Below are positions 46,401-54,945 of a stretch of 64,000 nt of DNA, one piece after another (within the stretch, counting starts at the first letter, position 1; each line of letters opens with the position of its first letter). The translations under genes were made by a program, and so were the position numbers. The stretch spans positions 1 to 64,000 of the forward strand of contig CACVQR010000002.1 of NCBI GenBank assembly GCA_902756345.1, in the 5' to 3' direction. Below the pieces are notes generated by a model. The model searched no databases, was not told the origin of the DNA, and saw only the letters and a program-made list of their open reading frames with translations. This stretch comes from Fibrobacter succinogenes (GTDB lineage: Bacteria; Fibrobacterota; Fibrobacteria; Fibrobacterales; Fibrobacteraceae).

Positions 46401-49321
46401 TTTTCCAGCTTAAGTTCGAATCGGGAACATTTAAGGATTTTGAAAATGGGTGGTCGATTAGGCCGCATACAGCCGATGACGATCCTGAGAGATTTGAAGG
46501 AATCGATCTCAAGCAAGGGCCGTATTTTAAGCTGAGTGAAACGAGTGACATTGAGGTGAACGACAAGGGCGATACGGTTATTGCTTTTACCCGTGACCCC
46601 TATGTGACGGTCTATTACCATGGCAAGCATATCTTTGGTTATGGCCCGGATTATACGCCAGAAAATGGTCCGCAGGTACACCGTACGGTGACGCTTGAAT
46701 TCGAAAAACCGTTCAAGACTCCGTTCTATTCTGTAGAAAAAGAAGACTACAAGACAAGTTATGAAGGCTATAGCAAGGTAACCCCCACCGGAATTCTTGA
46801 TGATCTGGAAATGAACGGTAGACCGCAGAATTTTGTATACGACAACGGAATACGAACCGATTCCTATGTCTTTGCTAAGGATACGATGCTTGCCTATGGC
46901 AACAACTACATGGAATGGGTGAGCTGGCACAACCATGCGGCGGGCAAGTCCGATTATACGGGTGCCAACAAGTACGACTGCGCCTGTGCCGTGGTGCGTA
47001 GCAACGTAGAAATCGATACCATTACGACTCCGCTCGAAAAACGCTATCTCAGCTTCGACAAGAATTCTTACAAGACTTATCAGACGTCTGCGGGCGGTAC
47101 ACCCAAGATGGTCGAAGTCCGTGTGCAATTGCTCGATTCCTTGGCCCAGCTTTTGGATACGGTGAACGTTACGCTCACTTTGGGCACTACCAGCGGAAAC
47201 GTTCTCTTCTGGAGTTCTGCAACTTCGACGATTCCTATTACGAGCATCCAGTTGGTGAATGGCGAAGCGACGTTCTACGTAAGCTCCGAACAGGTGATGA
47301 TGACGACCTTGTTCGCGAAGGTCGGTAACTCGACCCAGTTCGATTACGAGCCTGCAATGGCTGACTTGATTATCGAGGAACTGCCGCCTTGGCCGATTAT
47401 CGATGTCGCGAAGATGGTCGACACGGATTGCGACAACAAGCCGGATGCCATAAAGATTACGATTTCGAACGAATACCAGGAAAACCAGTCGTTCAACTCG
47501 GTGCAGTTCGTTTATAACGGCGACACGCTCAAGACGACCGATGTCATTAGCCAGAACGGCAAGGAAATCGTGGTGAAGGCCAACATCAAGGATACCGCCA
47601 TCAACACGAACCCGAGCGGCTCCATTACGCTGTATTCTAACGTGGGCGGCAAGGTCGAAAGCCATACGGACTTCTACCAGGACGGCATTGCGCCGACGTT
47701 GTTGGCTGTGTCTGTGCTAGAACGCCTAGATACCGCGACAAGTGACCGCGTTTACATGCAGTTTAGCGAACCGATTTCTAGCCCGGGCACCGATTGGCCT
47801 ACACAGTTGTTCGCGACGAACGGTTCTACAGCGGTCAATGCGCCTACGGTCAAGTTCACGCAGATTTATAACGAATCGATGAACGTTTGGGAATTTGTAA
47901 TCGGTTTTGACGCCAGCGGTAATTCCATTGTGACCGAAGGCATGTTCGCGCAGCTCCTGTCGAATGCATCCATTAAGGACAAGAGCGGTAACGAAGTGTC
48001 GGCCACTTGCGGCCAGCCCAAGCTCCCGATTACCTTGAAGCTGATTCCGGTGCCCATGACGTATGCCTCTATTTCGGATGCCGACGAAGACGGCGTTGCC
48101 GAACGCGTTTACATTGAATACGCCCGCGCCATTGACCAGAAACATTATCCGGACAGTATTTCGGTAATCTTTGGCCGTACCGCTCCCGAAACCCTTTGGG
48201 TGGCGGGCACGGTTCCGACTTATGCTGCCGACGGCATGACTTCTGTTCTTGACTTGCCCAAGCCCTTTACCTATGGCATTACCAGCGGTACTTACGAGGG
48301 CGCTTCGAAGGGCGTGAATATTACGGGCGCAGGCCTTGTCGCCCAGCACTTGGGCAAGGGCGCTTCTTACGAGACGAATTCCGTGCTCGGCGAAGACCTG
48401 GCCGGCCCCGTGATCGTGACGGCGACGATTGACATGTCCAAGTCCGATAAATTCGACATGCTCGACATGGTGCTGAGCGAACCGGTGGCTGTCGTGGATT
48501 CTTCGCTGGTGTATTACCGCGAAAAGATTGCCGATGTCGACACCGCCATTTACAAGCGCTCGGTGCAGACGCTCACCATTGCGGCCACCAAGACGAGCAT
48601 GGCTGCCATTTACGACAAGGATAGCCGCCTTGCCGTGACCGACGGTGACTTTGTTCGCCTGCATCCAAAGGAATTCAGTGCCCTGCGCGATGCGCACGGC
48701 AATATGCCGGCAACCAATTCTCCGTGGATTCCTATCTTGAGCAGCGGCAATCCGCAGGTCAAGTTCGTGGTGACCATGCAAGACGTGGTGTCCCGTTCGG
48801 GCGGCGAATTGCGTTCGCAGGTGCCGTCGCAAGACAACATGCGCATGTACGTGCTGAACCCCGCTACCCACAAGCTCGACTTGATCCAGAACGGTCAGGT
48901 GGTTGCAGCGGGTATCGATTCCGCAAGCGTGCAGGGGGCGGTCTGGAAAATCGAAATGACTGTCCCGAGAGGTTCTTCGGGCAACGAAGAGCCCGCTTGG
49001 GATTCCTTGCGGGTCAAGTACAACATGCCGATTTATACCAACCTGGGTAGCTACGTGAATCGCTTGGCTGGCAGGTACAGCGTGCCGTCTGGCGTGTACC
49101 TGTCTTCGTCCGGCAAGATCGTGTTCTACGTGGAATGGGCAAATACGGCCGTCGGATTGCAGTCTGAACAGGGTAGGGCTGTTGCCACGGGCGCGTATAT
49201 TTATAAATTGGATATGGAAACGCAGTTCGTCCCGAATGAAAATTCCACGAACGCAGAAAAATTCAGCGGTAAGAACTCTTACGATAAAACATCCACATTT
49301 GGTATTAAACGGGTAAAGTAA
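43442..49321 (+). CDS. giant GH9 cellulase, 1959 aa, multimodular cell-surface enzyme
   Basis: The signal peptide is KAVLLLMFFAVDFAVADA. The Ig-like domain (RPIRVNQSGFRPQDYKYAYV) and GH9 catalytic domain (to about 680) carry GGWHDCGDHFKVAE, GTGDKNENHPHNRASNPDG and ATETCIDFSAQF; the catalytic residues look intact. Two fibronectin III-like domains follow (EGLEMGQTYYFFLEG; TNLQAGTTYYFTVSS), then a beta-sandwich with SGRMIFQLKFESGTFKDFEN, which may be a CBM3-like cellulose-binding module, and Ig-like modules with VDTDCDNKPDAIKI, DADEDGVAERVYI and FSEP/LSEP motifs. The C-terminus ends FGIKRVK. Domain order parallels the preceding GH9, so the two arose by duplication and then diverged. GGAGGA precedes the ATG. 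Its stop codon is one base before the histidine kinase ATG. The catalytic part is more AT-rich than the C-terminal half. Confidence 0.92.
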   Translation: MKKVLKAVLLLMFFAVDFAVADALPDLDRTDKVHSRKYLDSINVYHRRPIRVNQSGFRPQDYKYAYVADPSDTKFKVIDANSGAEAWSGSLSLISNNVVKPNMYVNGAFNSITSYYHYGKLDSSTTTEKLYRADFTGLSPSTPGEYFVVVGKDTSATFHIHPAIFNALLEKSLMFFGIQRCGNTNSHFHAPCHLKDGSEIGRDLTGGWHDCGDHFKVAETVGYATYVLSMVYLTYQDKAEDRFGHSYGDTIPDGYPDVLWEAKVGADYILKLYNASVEDGLIAKGDMYHTVGMSDEDHRYWDLPERQDKQPREQGGPDRFVIKDIGTNVAGIYAAALANVAEGFKPYDPVYSDSLLQAAKTIYAKIVKPTFKPYNDIGCARMGKATMYKHGETFNGDGYYSGKGLCEDDAAAAAASLWLATGDTIYGYDLYKNKELNDNYDIAKYDLAFFEGGYMGTPPGFNNSWATDYQNIFAYVLFTVQKLILNDPDYETKFHLSKEERDALSKRVMASMRKQIETNSSGDSVAAVGPAIDGEPRETPARLNITRPYNLVWPGFDWGFNRYNMGSANAVFLLYELTGDERYLKVALDNMYYNLGANPWDISFLMGTGDKNENHPHNRASNPDGYNAGGIPYEYRCPIGALMGGRDPNMTLLDDWNEYTATETCIDFSAQFLFPAQSLAQTLPIDAEGPLFSNIQGTPITETSAIVSWDANEVALVTVFYNTTPDLAGAKSVGQTKATKGGEVTLEGLEMGQTYYFFLEGMDTKRNMTTDDNHGQWYQFTMTNVKPNISGVTICQVDNRSAKIYWWTDIRSNGVVNYGTSMSALNETQASSDGAVLFHEVTLTNLQAGTTYYFTVSSGMSTDNNGGAGYSFTTESEATYADLAIFIKPSSYQADCSNWQDCYEFWVTLTNNDTLDFHDFEVRLYLGDNPNVKVIEWANMSQNWKGNGQMTSIKQGGLIYGTPQLEGSSYYFPITIKDTLTVSGRMIFQLKFESGTFKDFENGWSIRPHTADDDPERFEGIDLKQGPYFKLSETSDIEVNDKGDTVIAFTRDPYVTVYYHGKHIFGYGPDYTPENGPQVHRTVTLEFEKPFKTPFYSVEKEDYKTSYEGYSKVTPTGILDDLEMNGRPQNFVYDNGIRTDSYVFAKDTMLAYGNNYMEWVSWHNHAAGKSDYTGANKYDCACAVVRSNVEIDTITTPLEKRYLSFDKNSYKTYQTSAGGTPKMVEVRVQLLDSLAQLLDTVNVTLTLGTTSGNVLFWSSATSTIPITSIQLVNGEATFYVSSEQVMMTTLFAKVGNSTQFDYEPAMADLIIEELPPWPIIDVAKMVDTDCDNKPDAIKITISNEYQENQSFNSVQFVYNGDTLKTTDVISQNGKEIVVKANIKDTAINTNPSGSITLYSNVGGKVESHTDFYQDGIAPTLLAVSVLERLDTATSDRVYMQFSEPISSPGTDWPTQLFATNGSTAVNAPTVKFTQIYNESMNVWEFVIGFDASGNSIVTEGMFAQLLSNASIKDKSGNEVSATCGQPKLPITLKLIPVPMTYASISDADEDGVAERVYIEYARAIDQKHYPDSISVIFGRTAPETLWVAGTVPTYAADGMTSVLDLPKPFTYGITSGTYEGASKGVNITGAGLVAQHLGKGASYETNSVLGEDLAGPVIVTATIDMSKSDKFDMLDMVLSEPVAVVDSSLVYYREKIADVDTAIYKRSVQTLTIAATKTSMAAIYDKDSRLAVTDGDFVRLHPKEFSALRDAHGNMPATNSPWIPILSSGNPQVKFVVTMQDVVSRSGGELRSQVPSQDNMRMYVLNPATHKLDLIQNGQVVAAGIDSASVQGAVWKIEMTVPRGSSGNEEPAWDSLRVKYNMPIYTNLGSYVNRLAGRYSVPSGVYLSSSGKIVFYVEWANTAVGLQSEQGRAVATGAYIYKLDMETQFVPNENSTNAEKFSGKNSYDKTSTFGIKRVK

Positions 49322-49322
49322 A

Positions 49323-51674
49323 ATGGCAGAGAGCCTGTATTCCGATTCTCCATACCTTTTGGTGCTTTCGGTACTAGCCCTTCTTGTATCGTTTTACTAC
49401 CCGGTACTGCTTGAACACAAGATGACGGCACGTCGCTTGCCGAAACCCTTGCGCATGATGGTGATTTCGAACATCGCCTGGAATGCGTGCAGTATTTTGG
49501 GGATTCTCTTTTTCAGCGGTACCATCACGCCCGAAATGTCGAACTATTACATAGGTCGCCAGCTTATCTTTGGCTTGCAGGCGCTTTGCTGGGTTCGCGT
49601 GGGAGTAGCCCTTTACGACATGGGCGAACTGGTGCTGTTCAGCCACCGCACACCGTACAAGACGATTTCGGGTTCTGTGGGAATCATGATTGTCATTGCC
49701 CTCACGTTTCTGTTCGTGGTCAGTCCCGAGACCATTTCGGGTTTTGACTTTTTCGGAATCTTGCCGTTTGCGTACATGCCGATATTCAAGACGTTCACCG
49801 TTGTGTATTTGCTGTTCTTCTTGCCGCCATGCTTGCTGATTGTTTACCAGCTCATGCGCAGTTCGCTACGCTCGCTAGATCCGACGGTGTTGCATACCGG
49901 CGCCTACATGGCGGGTAGCCTGAGCGTGTGCCTTGTGGTGGCGGTGCTGTTCGACTTCGTGATTCCGCTGGTCAAGGGCTATGGCGCCTGGAATGGCGGT
50001 TTCCAGTTCTTTGTGTGGCACCAGTTCCTTACATTGTTCATTGCGGTTCTTTGCGGCCAATACTATACCTCGGCCAGGTTCCGCGATATGGGTGCCTACT
50101 GGTTCTTGCAGAAACTGATCAACAAGATCGAAGACGGTATCATCTATTATGACGAAGCCGGAAAAATCAAGGCGGTAAATCACGGCGCAACCAAGTTGCT
50201 CGGCCAGTCTTCTATTAGTTTGTGTGGAAGGTCCATCAAGAACGTGCTCCCGCCGAACCTCGACTTTTTCAGGGAGACGGTGTATAGCGATGTGCGCATG
50301 AACATCAATGGCGAAACCCATGTGATGAAGATTTATTTCTTCAAGTGCCGTCAGACGTTGATGACGATTGTGAATGTCGCGTTTTTCATGGACCAGTCCA
50401 AGACGCTTTTGCTGCAGCAGAACCTGAAAACCTTGAACGAGCAGTACGTGGAATACACGCATGACCTGGTGCGCTATCAGGACCGCTTGAACAAGGAAGC
50501 GTCTATCAAGGTTGAAAAGGAAAACGTGCTGAACACGCTGATTAACGCCTTGCCGTTTAGAGTGTGGTACAAGAGCGAACTCGGCGTTTACCAGAAGCAG
50601 AACCGCTTGGACTTGGAAAAACGCGGCTCGCGCGAAGGTGCCCGCGACAACGACGAAGATATTTCGGTCTACGAAAAGGAAGCCCGCGAAAAGGGCGAAG
50701 TCAAGATGTACACCTCGTTCGAGGACAAGGACGGCGCCGAGATTTCGCAGGACGAAGCGAACCGCCTTACGGGTATGGGCGAACTGGTGCAGACCTTCGA
50801 CAACATGTATATCCCGATTCTGCAGGCGGGCAAGGCTCCTTACAAGACGCTTTGCCTCAAGGTCGACATGACCGAACAGCGCAGGCTCGAATACGAACGG
50901 AACATGTTGCGCGAACAGAAGTTCATTCATTCCCGCCTCGAAGAACTGGGTACCATTTGCGGCGCGTTCGCGCACGACTACAACAACATTTTGGGCTCGC
51001 AGCTCGGCTTCCTGGAAATTGCTCAAGAAGTGATTGAAGACAAGCAGTCCCAGGTGTACACGTTTATTTCGGAAGCGAAGAAGGCCGCCCAGCGCGGCAA
51101 GGATTCGCTCAACGAACTGCTGAACGCCATTCGCGGCAATGCGAACGCGGCAACGCCTGCGATCGTGTTCTCGCCTTACATGATTATCGAAGATGTGGTC
51201 CGCAAGATTTCTTTGACCTTGCCGCCTAACGTGAAGGTGCATAGCGAAGAACTCGACAAGAGCCTCAAGATCCGTGGCATTGTGGCCTCTCTCGATCGCA
51301 TTATCAGTAACCTCGCCAACAATGCCCTGTTCGCCATGAAAGAAACGGGCGGCGGTTCGCTGACCTTCAAACTTTATCCTGAAACCCTCGAATCCCAGCT
51401 GGTAACGCCCTACGCTCCGCCGGTACCTGCGGGCAGTTATGCCAAGTTCGAAATCTCCGATACGGGTACGGGCATGGATTCGGGCACCCTGGAACGTATT
51501 TTTGCACCGTTTTTCACGACAAAGGCCCCCGGCGAAGGCCTGGGACTTGGTCTATCTTCTGCCTTAAGGCTGTTAAAAGAGGGAAATGCCTACTTTACGG
51601 TGCAGACAATTTTGGGCAAAGGAACTACATTTTATCTATATTGGCCAATTGAAACTGAAACGAAGGAGGGCTAG
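49323..51674 (+). CDS. membrane sensor histidine kinase with PAS domains
   Basis: 783 residues. The N-terminal 265 residues contain about seven hydrophobic segments (for example YLLVLSVLALLVSFYYPVLL and PPCLLIVYQLM), a membrane sensor unit. A PAS domain follows (about 265-370; KIEDGIIYYDEAGKIKAVNH), then a coiled coil and a second PAS-like part (about 400-520). The kinase core has the H-box GAFAHDYNNILG (His551), an N-box RIISNLANNALFAM, DTGTGMDSG and GEGLGLGLSS. The H-box (AHDYNNIL) is of the HWE/NtrB-like group that often pairs with receiver-only proteins or NtrC activators, which is what follows. The ATG is one base after the GH9 stop codon and has no clear Shine-Dalgarno site, implying translational coupling. 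The signal is unknown; a cellulose-related cue is inferred from context. Confidence 0.92.
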   Translation: MAESLYSDSPYLLVLSVLALLVSFYYPVLLEHKMTARRLPKPLRMMVISNIAWNACSILGILFFSGTITPEMSNYYIGRQLIFGLQALCWVRVGVALYDMGELVLFSHRTPYKTISGSVGIMIVIALTFLFVVSPETISGFDFFGILPFAYMPIFKTFTVVYLLFFLPPCLLIVYQLMRSSLRSLDPTVLHTGAYMAGSLSVCLVVAVLFDFVIPLVKGYGAWNGGFQFFVWHQFLTLFIAVLCGQYYTSARFRDMGAYWFLQKLINKIEDGIIYYDEAGKIKAVNHGATKLLGQSSISLCGRSIKNVLPPNLDFFRETVYSDVRMNINGETHVMKIYFFKCRQTLMTIVNVAFFMDQSKTLLLQQNLKTLNEQYVEYTHDLVRYQDRLNKEASIKVEKENVLNTLINALPFRVWYKSELGVYQKQNRLDLEKRGSREGARDNDEDISVYEKEAREKGEVKMYTSFEDKDGAEISQDEANRLTGMGELVQTFDNMYIPILQAGKAPYKTLCLKVDMTEQRRLEYERNMLREQKFIHSRLEELGTICGAFAHDYNNILGSQLGFLEIAQEVIEDKQSQVYTFISEAKKAAQRGKDSLNELLNAIRGNANAATPAIVFSPYMIIEDVVRKISLTLPPNVKVHSEELDKSLKIRGIVASLDRIISNLANNALFAMKETGGGSLTFKLYPETLESQLVTPYAPPVPAGSYAKFEISDTGTGMDSGTLERIFAPFFTTKAPGEGLGLGLSSALRLLKEGNAYFTVQTILGKGTTFYLYWPIETETKEG

Positions 51675-52048
51675 TGCCTACGATCCTGATTATTGATGAC
51701 GACGAGCAGTTTAATTTGATGCTCAAGTCCGCTCTTGAAATCAAGGGCTACAATGTGGAAACGGCTAAGAACGGTAAGGAAGCCAAGGCTCTTTACCAGA
51801 ATAAGACCTATGACGTGATCATTACCGACATCATTATGCCTGATGTCGATGGTTACGAAGTGATTTTGGACCTGCGTCGTTTGAACATGAGCGACCGTAC
51901 TATCGCCGTGAGCGGTGGTGGCCGTACTTCTGCTGAAGACTACCTGATGACCGCTCAGCACTTCGATGCCGCGGCAACCTTCAACAAGCCTGTGGACTTG
52001 CAAGCCCTTCGCGCGAAGGTCGAAGAAATCATCAAGAGCCATTCGTAG
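51674..52048 (+). CDS. stand-alone response regulator receiver domain
   Basis: A 124-residue single receiver domain: TILIIDDDEQFNLMLKSALE, phosphoacceptor in DVIITDIIMPDVDGYEVILD, a Ser switch in TIAVSGGG and the conserved lysine in FNKPVDLQ. It has no output domain, like Spo0F or CheY. It starts at a GTG overlapping the kinase stop (TAGTG) with GGAGGG upstream, so it is co-translated with the kinase and is its most likely partner. It may act as a relay or phosphate sink towards the activator encoded next. Confidence 0.93.
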   Translation: MPTILIIDDDEQFNLMLKSALEIKGYNVETAKNGKEAKALYQNKTYDVIITDIIMPDVDGYEVILDLRRLNMSDRTIAVSGGGRTSAEDYLMTAQHFDAAATFNKPVDLQALRAKVEEIIKSHS

Positions 52049-52057
52049 TAGGTCGCG

Positions 52058-53530
52058 ATGAACATCCTGATCGCGGATTTGGATCAGAAATTTGTCGGCG
52101 ATATCCAGCACTCTTGGTCGGTTGCGGGGACAACCTTGTTCACCTGCACCCGCGAAAGTGACCTCATGCCCATCGTCAAGAAGAATTCGATAGACCTTGC
52201 GTTTATCGAAGTTCCTTTCTTAATGCAAGACAACATGGACATGGTGAGCTTTTTAAAGGAACGCCAGCCTGGAATCGAAATCTTTGTACTGTGCGATGAC
52301 CGCAACTGGCAAGGGGCCGCCTCTGCAATTACCCGCGGTGCAAACACCTTCCTCAAAAAGCCGATTTCGATATCTCAACTTGAATCGACGGCTCAAAAAG
52401 TTCGTGCCCAGCAACTGAACAAGTCCAACAACCAGCTCATGGAATCCCAGGTGCTGGACGGCCTTTTGGGGAATACCCCCGAAATGCGCAAGATTCTAAA
52501 GACCGTCTACAAGGTCGCTCCCACGAACAGCACCGTGCTCATTACCGGCGAATCCGGCTCGGGCAAGGAATTCCTCGCTAACGTGATTCACCGCTACAGC
52601 AAACGTGCGGGTGAACCGTTTGTGGCGGTAAACTGTGGCGCCATTCCCGAAAACCTGGTCGAAAGCGAACTCTTCGGAAGTAAGAAGGGTGCGTACACGG
52701 GGTCTACCGCCGACAAGAAGGGCCTGTTCGAATCCGCAAACGGCGGAACGCTCTTTCTGGACGAAGTCGGCGAACTCTCGGCGGCGACCCAGGTCAAGCT
52801 TTTACGTTTTTTACAGAGCCACGAAATCAGGCGTGTGGGCGATACCCAGCCGCAGTACCTGGACGTGCGCGTGCTTGCTGCAACGAACCGCGACCTGCAA
52901 GAGGCCATGCAAGAAGGCCGCTTCCGCGAAGACCTTTACTACCGCCTGAATACATTCCATTTGCTTTTGCCCCCGCTCCGCGAACGCAAGCCCGCGCTCC
53001 CGAACCTGATCAAGTATTTCATCTTGAAGAACAAGGACGCCCAGGGCAAGGACATTGTGGACCTTGAACCGGCGGCCCTGTATGCGCTGACTAAGTATTC
53101 GTACCCGGGCAACATTCGCGAACTCGAAAACATTATCGAGCATGCGACCGTACTTGCCGAAGGCGGCGTGATTCGCCTGGAAGACTTGCCCGAAGAGGTG
53201 CAGGCCTGCGCCCGCGAACAGACGATGGCGATTCCGCACATCAAGGGCGACCACAACGCCGACCCCCAGGTGATCGAAGCCGAACCGATCGACTTGCCGG
53301 GAATCTCTTTTGAAAGCAGCGCGAAAGCAGAAAAGAAGCCTGCTACCGAAACCGAAGACGACGGCGAACTCTTGTCGCTGGAAGAAATGGAACGCAGGCA
53401 TATTCTGCGCGCCCTGAGCGTGTGTGGCGGCAATCGCACCGAAGTCTGCAAGCGCTTGGGCATTAGCCGCGCGACCCTGTGGCGTAAATTGAAAGAACTT
53501 AAGATTATGATGGATGGCGACGATGCCTGA
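52058..53530 (+). CDS. sigma54-type AAA+ transcription activator with degenerate receiver domain
   Basis: 490 residues of NtrC layout. The N-terminal receiver-like domain (1-120) keeps D7, D9 and the FLKKPIS lysine but has E51 (DLAFIEVPF) where the phosphorylated aspartate should be, so it probably cannot be phosphorylated normally and may mimic the active state. The AAA+ domain has Walker A GESGSGKE (about 164-171), the sigma54-contact loop GAYTGS (about 211-216; the usual form is GAFTGA), Walker B LFLDEVGE, and RFREDLYYRLN. After an acidic linker there is a Fis-type HTH (NRTEVCKRLGISRATLWRKL). It is expected to drive sigma54 promoters. It starts nine bases after the receiver gene and overlaps dnaB. 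No clear sigma54 promoter was found upstream of the GH9 genes by eye. Confidence 0.92.
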   Translation: MNILIADLDQKFVGDIQHSWSVAGTTLFTCTRESDLMPIVKKNSIDLAFIEVPFLMQDNMDMVSFLKERQPGIEIFVLCDDRNWQGAASAITRGANTFLKKPISISQLESTAQKVRAQQLNKSNNQLMESQVLDGLLGNTPEMRKILKTVYKVAPTNSTVLITGESGSGKEFLANVIHRYSKRAGEPFVAVNCGAIPENLVESELFGSKKGAYTGSTADKKGLFESANGGTLFLDEVGELSAATQVKLLRFLQSHEIRRVGDTQPQYLDVRVLAATNRDLQEAMQEGRFREDLYYRLNTFHLLLPPLRERKPALPNLIKYFILKNKDAQGKDIVDLEPAALYALTKYSYPGNIRELENIIEHATVLAEGGVIRLEDLPEEVQACAREQTMAIPHIKGDHNADPQVIEAEPIDLPGISFESSAKAEKKPATETEDDGELLSLEEMERRHILRALSVCGGNRTEVCKRLGISRATLWRKLKELKIMMDGDDA

Positions 53531-54935
53531 TTTTGAAAATCAACAGAATTCTTACGAAGGCCGCCAGGTCCCGATGGACCTGGATGCTGAACGTTGCCTG
53601 CTTGGAAGTATTTTGCGCGATCCTGACGTGATGGGCGAAGCCATCATGATTATCAAGGACGAAAGCTTTTTCTACCTGGAAAAGCATCAGTTGATTTGGA
53701 CTGCCCTGTGTACGCTCAACCGCAACGTGACGCCGATTGACTTGGTGACGCTTGCAGCCGAGCTCGAGACCATGAACAAGCTTACGCTGGTGGGCGGTCG
53801 CGAATACCTGTTCGAACTCATGGAATCGGTGGCCTCTTCGGCCAACGCCAGCTGGCATATTGAACTCTTGCGCAAGAAGGCGACGCTCCGCAAGCTGATC
53901 AAATCTTCGTCTGCGGTTATCAAGAATGCCATGGACCCGGCGGCGGTGCCCGACGAGGTCTTGCAAGATGCCGAACGCGATATCTTCGCCATTGCCGACG
54001 ACCAGATTCGCGATTCCTTGAAGCCAATCCAGAATTTTGTGACGCCTCTTTTGGAACGCCTGAACAACCGCAAGGACGGCATTACAGGCATTCGCACGGG
54101 CATTACCGAACTCGACGAACTCACCAACGGCCTGCAAAAGTCCGACTTGATTATTCTCGCGGCACGCCCGGGTGTAGGTAAGACGTCTTTCGCTTTGACG
54201 ATTGCGGCGAATGCGGCCATCAACTTCCAGCAGAATGTGGCGTTTTTCAGCCTCGAAATGGATGGCGTGCAGTTGGCCCAGCGTCTGCTTTGCTCGCAGG
54301 CACAAATCGACCAGAGCAAGCTCCGTAACGGCTACCTCAACAGCGACGAAAAGAAGAAGTTGATTGCCGCCGTGACGCCGATTCAAAAGGCACCGCTCTA
54401 TGTGGACGATAACGCAGACCTCGGCATCATGGAACTCATGAGCAAGGCCCGTCAGCTCAAACGCAAAGGCAAGCTCGATCTTTTGATTATCGACTACCTG
54501 CAGCTCATGAAGACGGGTAAAGAAGAAAACCGTGCCGTCGCTATCGGTGCCATTTCCCGCGGCCTCAAGATTCTTGCAAAGGAGATGCAGATTCCGGTTA
54601 TCGCGCTCGCACAGCTCAGCCGTAAAGTCGAAGAAAAGGGCCGCGAACGCCCGCAGCTCTCTGACCTTCGAGAATCGGGTTCTATCGAACAGGATGCCGA
54701 CATGGTGTGGTTCGTGGAACGCAAGTTCGTGCAGACCCACCGCGAAGAAGACAAGCATACCGCAGAACTGATTGTGGCCAAGCACCGTAACGGTTCGGTC
54801 AAGGATATTCCCATGACCTTCATTCCGGAATACACCACGTTCTACGATGCCGCCCCCGAAGGCGAAGGCGGTGGCGAAGCCTATGCCTACGACGACGCAA
54901 GCGACATGGGCCCGACGGATTTCGGAAGTTACTAA
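53523..54935 (+). CDS. dnaB: replicative DNA helicase DnaB
   Basis: 470 residues from ATG 53523 (an ATG at 53514 is also possible; both overlap the activator gene). The N-terminal domain LDAERCLLGSILRDPDVMGE is typical. The RecA-like C-terminal domain has Walker A AARPGVGKTSFAL, FFSLEMDGVQLAQRLL, LLIIDYLQLM (Walker B) and QLSDLRESGSIEQDADMVWF. It unwinds DNA at the replication fork as a hexamer. The C-terminus ends in a Gly/Glu/Tyr-rich tail. The overlap with the NtrC-like gene and the lack of a Shine-Dalgarno site imply translational coupling. Placement of this essential gene behind a cellulase-sensor operon is unusual. Confidence 0.96.
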   Translation: MPDFENQQNSYEGRQVPMDLDAERCLLGSILRDPDVMGEAIMIIKDESFFYLEKHQLIWTALCTLNRNVTPIDLVTLAAELETMNKLTLVGGREYLFELMESVASSANASWHIELLRKKATLRKLIKSSSAVIKNAMDPAAVPDEVLQDAERDIFAIADDQIRDSLKPIQNFVTPLLERLNNRKDGITGIRTGITELDELTNGLQKSDLIILAARPGVGKTSFALTIAANAAINFQQNVAFFSLEMDGVQLAQRLLCSQAQIDQSKLRNGYLNSDEKKKLIAAVTPIQKAPLYVDDNADLGIMELMSKARQLKRKGKLDLLIIDYLQLMKTGKEENRAVAIGAISRGLKILAKEMQIPVIALAQLSRKVEEKGRERPQLSDLRESGSIEQDADMVWFVERKFVQTHREEDKHTAELIVAKHRNGSVKDIPMTFIPEYTTFYDAAPEGEGGGEAYAYDDASDMGPTDFGSY

Positions 54936-54945
54936 GGGGTTCTAG

